A DNA stretch of 10,015 nucleotides from assembly GCA_003477305.1 (NCBI GenBank), contig DMTN01000002.1, positions 429 through 10,443 on the forward strand, written 5' to 3'. This DNA comes from Acholeplasmatales bacterium (lineage in GTDB: Bacteria; Bacillota_I; Bacilli_A; Izemoplasmatales; Hujiaoplasmataceae). Shown one piece after another: positions 5,366-10,015 of the stretch. Under the pieces are notes generated by a model, which was not told the DNA's origin, ran no database searches, and was given only the letters and a program-made list of their open reading frames with translations. A program made the position numbers and the translations under genes. How positions within the stretch are numbered: position 1 is the stretch's first letter; every line of letters begins with the position of its first letter.

Positions 5366-7081
5366 CTAGAGCAGCATCAGTTTCCCGATGGCTTCTTTGT
5401 GATTGAGCCGGGCGGCGGCGTCGAGCAGGGCGCGTCCCGCCTTCGGGTCGGCCTTGACAAAGGCGTTGCCTTCCAACAGCAAACAGCCCTTCTCGAAGAG
5501 CGCGTCGGCGTTCTGCGGGTCGGCGGCGGCGCGGTCGAGCCAGTCCTTCGCCACCGAAAATTCGCTCTCCTTGAGCAGACGGTACATCTCGACCATCGCT
5601 TTCGTGAGGCCGGCTTCGGCGGCCGATTCGAACCAGTACCGGGCGCGCCGCGGGGAAGCTTCCGTGCCGCGGCCGAGACGATGGATCAGTCCGAGATCAT
5701 ACATCGCGTACGCATGATTCGCCGGATTGTGGGCGGGGTCTTCGACGTAGGCGACGAACAGGTCGCGGCACGCGGCCCAGGCCAGATCATGCTTCTTCCC
5801 CTTGAGCTTGCGGTCGGGAAGTTCCTCGAAGAGCATCGAGGCGTATTTATACTTGGCACCGAGGTTGCCCGCCTCGATCGCTTTGTTGAAGTGCTTCTCG
5901 GCTGCGTCGAAATCCTTGGCGACGCCGACGCCCTTGTCGTAGAAGATGCCGAGCCAGTAGTGGGCCGGCGCATAGCCGTTCTTCGCAGCCGTCTCCATGT
6001 AGTTGAAGGCGAGCTGGGCGGAGGCACCTTCGATCAGGTTGCGATAGTTGAGAAGGCCGAGATTCATGATCGCTTCGGGTTCCTGGAGCCGGGCGGCGTC
6101 CATGTACCAGCGTTTCGCCGCTTCGTTGTCGACGGGCATGCCGAGCCCGAGCCGGGAAGCGTCGCCGAGTCGCGTCATCGCAAGCGGATGGCGGTCCTGG
6201 GCGGCGTCCTTGAGGAGCCGCATCGCTTCGTCATGGTCCATTCGGACGCCTTGCCCGTACAAGAGCGCGACGCCATAGCCGAACTTCCCGACGGCGTCGC
6301 CGCGGTCGAGGAGCATCTTGTAGTAGAAGGCCGCCTTTTCATGGTTGACCTTCGTGACCGCGGATCCTTCGCGATAATCGTTGGCGACGGCGCGAAGACT
6401 TGGCACGTCGCCCGACTTCGCGAGCAGTTCGCGGTAGTAGAACGCGATTTCGTTCAGATGCTGGCGCGACTTCTTCAACAGCCACGGATGCTTCCCGGCG
6501 GCGTAGATTTCTTCGAGCGTGCGCATCGCGTCGACGTTTCCGCCGGTCGCGCCGCGGTCGAGCCAACCGAAGGCCGGCTCGGGATCCTTTTTGTAGGCGG
6601 AATCCTCGGTCATCAGAAAACCGAGCTGGAAACAGCCCGTCGCATCGTTCTGGTCGGCGGCTTTGCGGAACCATTCCTTCGCCTTTTCGGCGTCCTTTTT
6701 CGTCCCGATGCCGTTTTTAAAACAAAGGCCAACGGCGTCGTAGGCCTCGACGTCGGCGAGTTTCGCGGCGCCGAGATACATCTTGAAGGCCTTCGCCTTG
6801 TTCTTATGCACGCCGACACCCGTTTCGTAAAGGCGGGCAAGCGCCAGAAAAGCGGGCGCATGCAAATACGCCTTGGCTTTTTCGTAATTCAGGACGGCGG
6901 CCTTGTAGTCGCCTTTGGCGGCGAAATACTGTCCGAGATTGTGGAAGCCGACCGGATTGTCGAGATCGGCGGCCTGCTTGTAGTAGGTGTAGGCGAGTTC
7001 GCGGTTGACCGCCCGGCCGATGCCGAAGAAATAGGCGTCTCCGGTATCGTTCAGCGTTTTCGGATTATTGTTGTCAGCCAT
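5366..7081 (-). CDS. Large Sel1-repeat (TPR-like) protein
   Basis: This 571-residue protein is made almost entirely of Sel1-like repeats, pairs of helices of 33-37 residues that stack into a solenoid used for protein-protein contacts. I count about 14 units from residue 9 to 560. Clear examples start near 76 (LYETGVGVHKNKAKAFKMYL), 112 (CFKNGIGTKKDAEKAKEWFR), 262 (LLYGQGVRMDHDEAMRLLKD), 371 (FYDKGVGVAKDFDAAEKHFN) and 456 (IHRLGRGTEASPRRARYWFE). Units near 183-225 and 407-450 are divergent. There is no signal peptide, membrane segment or catalytic domain, so it is probably a cytosolic scaffold or adaptor; secreted Sel1 proteins of pathogens differ in this respect. The start ATG 7081 is separated by one base from the stop of the preceding Sel1 gene, and queH follows after 10 bases. 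The partner is unknown. Confidence 0.92.
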   Translation of the reverse strand: MADNNNPKTLNDTGDAYFFGIGRAVNRELAYTYYKQAADLDNPVGFHNLGQYFAAKGDYKAAVLNYEKAKAYLHAPAFLALARLYETGVGVHKNKAKAFKMYLGAAKLADVEAYDAVGLCFKNGIGTKKDAEKAKEWFRKAADQNDATGCFQLGFLMTEDSAYKKDPEPAFGWLDRGATGGNVDAMRTLEEIYAAGKHPWLLKKSRQHLNEIAFYYRELLAKSGDVPSLRAVANDYREGSAVTKVNHEKAAFYYKMLLDRGDAVGKFGYGVALLYGQGVRMDHDEAMRLLKDAAQDRHPLAMTRLGDASRLGLGMPVDNEAAKRWYMDAARLQEPEAIMNLGLLNYRNLIEGASAQLAFNYMETAAKNGYAPAHYWLGIFYDKGVGVAKDFDAAEKHFNKAIEAGNLGAKYKYASMLFEELPDRKLKGKKHDLAWAACRDLFVAYVEDPAHNPANHAYAMYDLGLIHRLGRGTEASPRRARYWFESAAEAGLTKAMVEMYRLLKESEFSVAKDWLDRAAADPQNADALFEKGCLLLEGNAFVKADPKAGRALLDAAARLNHKEAIGKLMLL

Positions 7082-7082
7082 C

Positions 7083-8030
7083 TCAGTACCCCCGGAGGCC
7101 GATGAGTTCGGCTGCCGCTTCGGCGTTTCCGGCGTTCGCGGCCTGCGCGTACCAGGAAGCCGCCGCGACCGCGGAGGATTTCACGCCGTCGCCCTTTTCA
7201 TATCGGCGTCCGAGCACGAGCATCGCTTTCGCATCGCCGAGCGCGGCGGCGCGGGAGGCGAAGTCGAACGCCGCCTTGGCATCCGTCTTCAAGCCGCGGC
7301 CGGTCTCGGCCGCGTTCATCAAGAGCAGCAACGATGCGGCGTCGCCTTCGTTCGCGGCGATCTGAAGATAGGGGATCGCCTTGTCGGGTCGGTCGGACTG
7401 GAACAGTTCGCGTCCGATTTGCGCGATGTCTTGGGTCGAACGGGCGTCGGTCTTGCTTTTGGTGCCGATCAGGCGGAACCGATTCATCGCATCGGGAGAA
7501 CCGATGGCAAGCGCTTTGTTCAGCCATGAAAATGCCGATTCAGGGCTCTTGGCGACGCCTTTTCCCTCCAGATAGGCCATCCCGATGCGGTAGGTCGCAT
7601 AGGGATTTTGGCGCTTGGAAAGTTCGACGTAGGTCGCTAGCGCCTTTTGTTCGTTCTTCGGGACCCCCTTGCCGGATTCGAGGCATTCGGCTTCCTTGAG
7701 GGCGGCTTCCGGATCGCCTTTGGCCGCTCCGGCGGCGTAATAGTCGTAGGCTTTGCCAAGATCCTGTTCGACCCCGCGGCCTTCTTCGTAACAGCGGCCG
7801 CACATGTAGAGGCTGCGCACTTCGAGTTCCATCGCCGAGCGACGGAAACAGTCGAAGGCAACGACCGGATCGGGCTTGCCGGCGATGCCGGCATAGGAAA
7901 TCATCCCGAGGTAGTACAGCGCCTCGGGATCGTTCTTTTTGGCCAGCTTGCGGAAGATCGGGAGAGCCCGTTCATATTGCCGGACCTCATATGCCTTGAT
8001 TGCGTCTTGGATGATCGCGTCGCGTTCCAT
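7083..8030 (-). CDS. Sel1-repeat protein, first of a tandem pair
   Basis: This 315-residue protein has a short N-terminal helical region (1-34) followed by Sel1-like units at about 35-70 (MISYAGIAGKPDPVVAFDCF), 71-106 (CYEEGRGVEQDLGKAYDYYA), 107-141, 143-178 (AYLEGKGVAKSPESAFSWLN), 231-266 and 267-302 (RYEKGDGVKSSAVAAASWYA). A less regular stretch at 185-228 reads like a plain TPR (ELFQSDRPDKAIPYLQIAAN). There is no signal peptide or membrane span. I chose ATG 8030, with AAAGG/CGGTGG upstream. The frame stays open back to 8228, but that stretch overlaps the end of the hexosaminidase gene, crosses a good -10 box and shows no repeat. It shares its fold with the next gene and probably arose by duplication and divergence, or the two form one complex. 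Confidence 0.9.
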   Translation of the reverse strand: MERDAIIQDAIKAYEVRQYERALPIFRKLAKKNDPEALYYLGMISYAGIAGKPDPVVAFDCFRRSAMELEVRSLYMCGRCYEEGRGVEQDLGKAYDYYAAGAAKGDPEAALKEAECLESGKGVPKNEQKALATYVELSKRQNPYATYRIGMAYLEGKGVAKSPESAFSWLNKALAIGSPDAMNRFRLIGTKSKTDARSTQDIAQIGRELFQSDRPDKAIPYLQIAANEGDAASLLLLMNAAETGRGLKTDAKAAFDFASRAAALGDAKAMLVLGRRYEKGDGVKSSAVAAASWYAQAANAGNAEAAAELIGLRGY

Positions 8031-8052
8031 CCGACCACCGCCTTTCTTTTCG

Positions 8053-8061
8053 ATTATAACA
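8053..8061 (-). promoter_or_regulatory. Promoter of sel1-sel1-queH (extended -10)
   Basis: On the minus strand TGT-TATAAT gives a perfect extended -10 in the 37-base gap after the hexosaminidase gene. No -35 box is visible at 17 bp. Start of transcription is expected near 8046, leaving a leader of about 16 bases. No terminator precedes it, so read-through from the hexosaminidase gene is also likely. Confidence 0.65.
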
Positions 8062-8067
8062 TAGATT

Positions 8068-9897
8068 TCAGCGTTGCGGGGGGATTGCCATGATGTTTTT
8101 GAGGATCGTCGCACGGGTGAGCGAACGAACCAATCCGCCTTCGCGATTGCGGGCGCGCCAGAGGCGTTCGTGCTCCGGCAACATATCGTCGAGCATGGAA
8201 CAAGCAAGCTGCCCCGCTTTCTCGGCACGGGCGGGATCGGTCAAGGCCAGGTTCACCGCGACGCCGACGACGATCCAGTCGCAGGTCTGTATGATTTCGT
8301 CGCGGACGAGCGATTCCGGCGCTTCGGATGCCGCCTTGGAGACGAATTCGCAGAGGGCGAATACGTCTTTGGCCGCTTCCGAACCGTACGCGGAACCGGC
8401 GAGCGCGCCGGTCAGGATCGCTTTCTTCATCGTCAAGTCGCGTTCAAGCGACGGATCGACGAACATAATGGACTTGAAGGCCGTCGTGCCGTTGTAGACA
8501 TAGTCCTTCTCCAAACCGGAATACGTCGAGAGGTCGAGGATGCAGCGGCCGAGACGGCCTTTTCCTTCGGGTGCGAGATGACGGTCGATATGGCGGATCA
8601 CGGCGGTTTCGGAAGGGGCTTCCCCCCATGCGCACCCTGCCGCGTGAAGCATGCCCGGCCACGAAAACGGCAGATACTGGAGATGGCCGAAATCACCCCA
8701 GTCGGTCTGGATCAGACCGAGGCCGTGATGCTTCTTCATCGCGGCGGCGGCGTTTTCGGTCGTTTTGAGCATGTCGACGCGCCGTCCCGCGAAACTGTTC
8801 CAAGACGACGTTCCGGGCGCCGCGCAGAAGCGGACGCCGGTCTCTGCGATCGCGCTCGCATGCGTTTCGAACGGATAGTCGCGGTCATATCCCCAGTCGA
8901 TGAAAACGACGTCTCTGGGCAATGACCCGAGCGCTTCGGGGTGGTTGACGAGGACATCGCCCCACATCATCGGGGTCTTCCCGTAGCGGCGCGCCTCGGC
9001 GCAAAGCTTGGCGATGAACGCGACATAGACGGCTTCCTTGCCGCGGCGCTCGCATTCCGCTTTCGCTTTGCCCTGGCCGAGTTCGAACGGTTCGTCGCCG
9101 TTGATGTTGACGTAGGCCGACTTGCAGCGCGGCAGCATGTCACCGTACAATTTCTTCACGAGTTCGAAGCTGTTCGGGTCGAGCGGATTCAGGGTCGATG
9201 CCGGAAACGGAAAGCCCCAGGCGACGAAACCGTCTTCGGCTTCTGCCAAATGTTTGAATTCCGGACGGGCGAGCCATGCCGACATGTGGCCGAACCCGTT
9301 CATGTTCGGCACGAAATCGATTTCACGGGCTTCGCAGTAGGCGTCGAGTTCCTCATACTCTTCGGGGGAAAACGGCGTCTCGTCTTTCCAAACGTCCGGA
9401 AAGGACGGGTACCCGTAGGAAAAGCCTTCGACATAGAGTTCGAAATGGTTCATCTTGACGAACGCCATCGCGTCGATGAACCGCTTGACGGTCTCCATCG
9501 ACGGGATCTTGTCGCGGCTGACATCCATCATGAAACCGCGCAGCGGCAGATCGGGTTCGTCCTCGATCACGCCGCAGGGGATCGTGCCGGTGCGCGGATC
9601 GGATAGCTGCCGGAGCGTGAACAAGGCGTAATGGGCGCCGCGCCGGGTCGCGGCGACGATTTCGATTTTACGTTCGGCGATCGTCAACCGGTACGCTTCC
9701 GGTCCGAGCGTCGGATCGATCGAAAAAGCGAGGATACAGTCGAGCCGGCGGCCGGGACGGTGCGGGAACAGCGTCGCGACCGCGGCGGTAAGATCGAAAG
9801 CGACGGAATCGTCGCGACGGATCATGAATCCGCCCGCATACGATGCGCGCCCTTCCGTAAGTCGGATCTGTTTCGGTTTCGGGATGATGTCGTTCAT
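8068..9897 (-). CDS. GH20-family beta-N-acetylhexosaminidase-like glycosidase
   Basis: This 609-residue protein has the glycoside hydrolase 20 layout. An N-terminal GH20b-type alpha/beta domain (about 1-112, with GAHYALFTLRQL at 88-98) is followed by a TIM barrel starting at RGFMMDVSRDKIPSMETVKR (120-139; R120 is the usual substrate-binding Arg). HFELYVEGF (151-159), DFVPNMNGFGHMSAWL (194-209) and the catalytic Asp-Glu pair in NINGDEPFELGQGK (D268-E269) follow, then aromatic residues W312, W335, W366 and W400 that may line the sugar pocket. GH20 enzymes remove terminal GlcNAc or GalNAc by substrate-assisted catalysis. A helical C-terminal part (about 470-600) is extra. No signal peptide is visible, so it probably acts on imported or recycled amino sugars. 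Start ATG 9897 has GGAGG at 8 nt; a TTG at 9933 in frame is unlikely. The gene lies 4 bases after the preceding stop. Confidence 0.9.
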   Translation of the reverse strand: MNDIIPKPKQIRLTEGRASYAGGFMIRRDDSVAFDLTAAVATLFPHRPGRRLDCILAFSIDPTLGPEAYRLTIAERKIEIVAATRRGAHYALFTLRQLSDPRTGTIPCGVIEDEPDLPLRGFMMDVSRDKIPSMETVKRFIDAMAFVKMNHFELYVEGFSYGYPSFPDVWKDETPFSPEEYEELDAYCEAREIDFVPNMNGFGHMSAWLARPEFKHLAEAEDGFVAWGFPFPASTLNPLDPNSFELVKKLYGDMLPRCKSAYVNINGDEPFELGQGKAKAECERRGKEAVYVAFIAKLCAEARRYGKTPMMWGDVLVNHPEALGSLPRDVVFIDWGYDRDYPFETHASAIAETGVRFCAAPGTSSWNSFAGRRVDMLKTTENAAAAMKKHHGLGLIQTDWGDFGHLQYLPFSWPGMLHAAGCAWGEAPSETAVIRHIDRHLAPEGKGRLGRCILDLSTYSGLEKDYVYNGTTAFKSIMFVDPSLERDLTMKKAILTGALAGSAYGSEAAKDVFALCEFVSKAASEAPESLVRDEIIQTCDWIVVGVAVNLALTDPARAEKAGQLACSMLDDMLPEHERLWRARNREGGLVRSLTRATILKNIMAIPPQR

Positions 9898-9901
9898 CAG
9901 G

Positions 9902-10015
9902 TTAGCCTCCGGTTTCGACGAGCCGATCGTCAAGAATGGAATAAAGGTACGTTCTGACCGGCAGTTGCGTCGTCTTTTCGACGTACGCCGCGTAGCCGGC
10001 GAGTTGGTCCCGGTC
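9902..10015 (-). CDS. C-terminal tail of an upstream protein, possibly AddA-like PD-(D/E)XK nuclease
   Basis: Only the last 37 codons are visible, ending in TAA at 9904-9902. The segment DRDQLAGYAAYVEKTTQLP, followed by VRTYLYSILDDRLVETGG, resembles the end of PD-(D/E)XK nuclease domains in AddA/UvrD-type helicase-nucleases. There a 'QL..Y...+E...' helix is followed by 'pV..yLy......' strands. The stretch is too short for a firm call, and other PD-(D/E)XK proteins would fit. The gene ends 4 bases before the hexosaminidase start, whose GGAGG ribosome site lies in its last codons, so the two are likely in one transcript. Confidence 0.6.
   Translation of the reverse strand, partial: DRDQLAGYAAYVEKTTQLPVRTYLYSILDDRLVETGG
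9906..9910 (-). promoter_or_regulatory. Ribosome binding site deciding the GH20 start
   Basis: GGAGG lies 8 nt before ATG 9897 and within the final codons of the upstream gene. The alternative in-frame TTG at 9933 has no such site and would overlap the upstream reading frame, so the shorter protein is preferred. Confidence 0.75.

Noticed and set aside
5249..7105. 618-codon open frame on the plus strand opposite the large Sel1 gene
   Set aside because: It mirrors a strongly supported repeat protein. It stays open because the minus-strand gene avoids TTA, CTA and TCA codons; it has no ribosome site or recognisable domain.
8031..8228. 66-residue N-terminal extension of the first Sel1 protein
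   Set aside because: The stretch overlaps the end of the GH20 gene, crosses the extended -10 box and shows no Sel1 or signal-peptide character.
8074..9606. Long plus-strand frames opposite the GH20 gene
   Set aside because: Complement shadows of a real enzyme with conserved motifs on the minus strand; no start signals.

Overview
The window reads as chromosomal core sequence from a Bacillota-type bacterium. Shine-Dalgarno sites are strong (AGGAGG-like), -10 boxes are TATAAT or extended TGnTATAAT, and terminators are hairpins followed by U-tracts. pgsA lies next to recA, and the YebC-type protein has the MGRAHEVRK...FGKEIYMAAK N-terminus of Firmicutes/Mollicutes-related YeeI/YebC proteins. By eye the DNA is GC-rich, roughly 55-60%. 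TGA and TAA are used as stops and TGG as Trp, so the code is standard. A GC-rich lineage near the Erysipelotrichia/Acholeplasma-Izemoplasma side of the Bacilli would fit, but this is only an inference.

Every gene I can support lies on the minus strand, so transcription runs from high to low coordinates. Four units can be drawn. (1) 10015 to about 4793: the C-terminal tail of a protein resembling the PD-(D/E)XK end of AddA-like helicase-nucleases, then an intracellular GH20-type hexosaminidase. An extended -10 promoter in the following 37-nt gap drives two tandem Sel1-repeat proteins and queH, closed by a terminator that overlaps the queH stop. (2) 4774-3618: a monocistronic serine beta-lactamase-like hydrolase with its own promoter and terminator. 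(3) 3411-1342: a strong promoter, an unrecognised 119-residue protein that overlaps cvfB, then cvfB (S1/winged-helix RNA-binding), then a yebC-family translation factor or regulator, and a strong terminator. (4) about 1323 to the left edge: pgsA (phosphatidylglycerophosphate synthase) followed by the N-terminal 213 codons of recA.

The genes are mostly housekeeping: membrane lipid synthesis, recombination, RNA/translation-associated factors, tRNA queuosine maturation and amino-sugar hydrolysis. I see no mobile element, CRISPR array, tRNA or rRNA, and no convincing new defence or mobile system. The less ordinary parts are the Sel1-Sel1-queH operon, the unknown gene upstream of cvfB with its possible 5'-terminal mRNA hairpin, a hydrolase with a degenerate third active-site box, and a 206-bp spacer containing inverted repeats.
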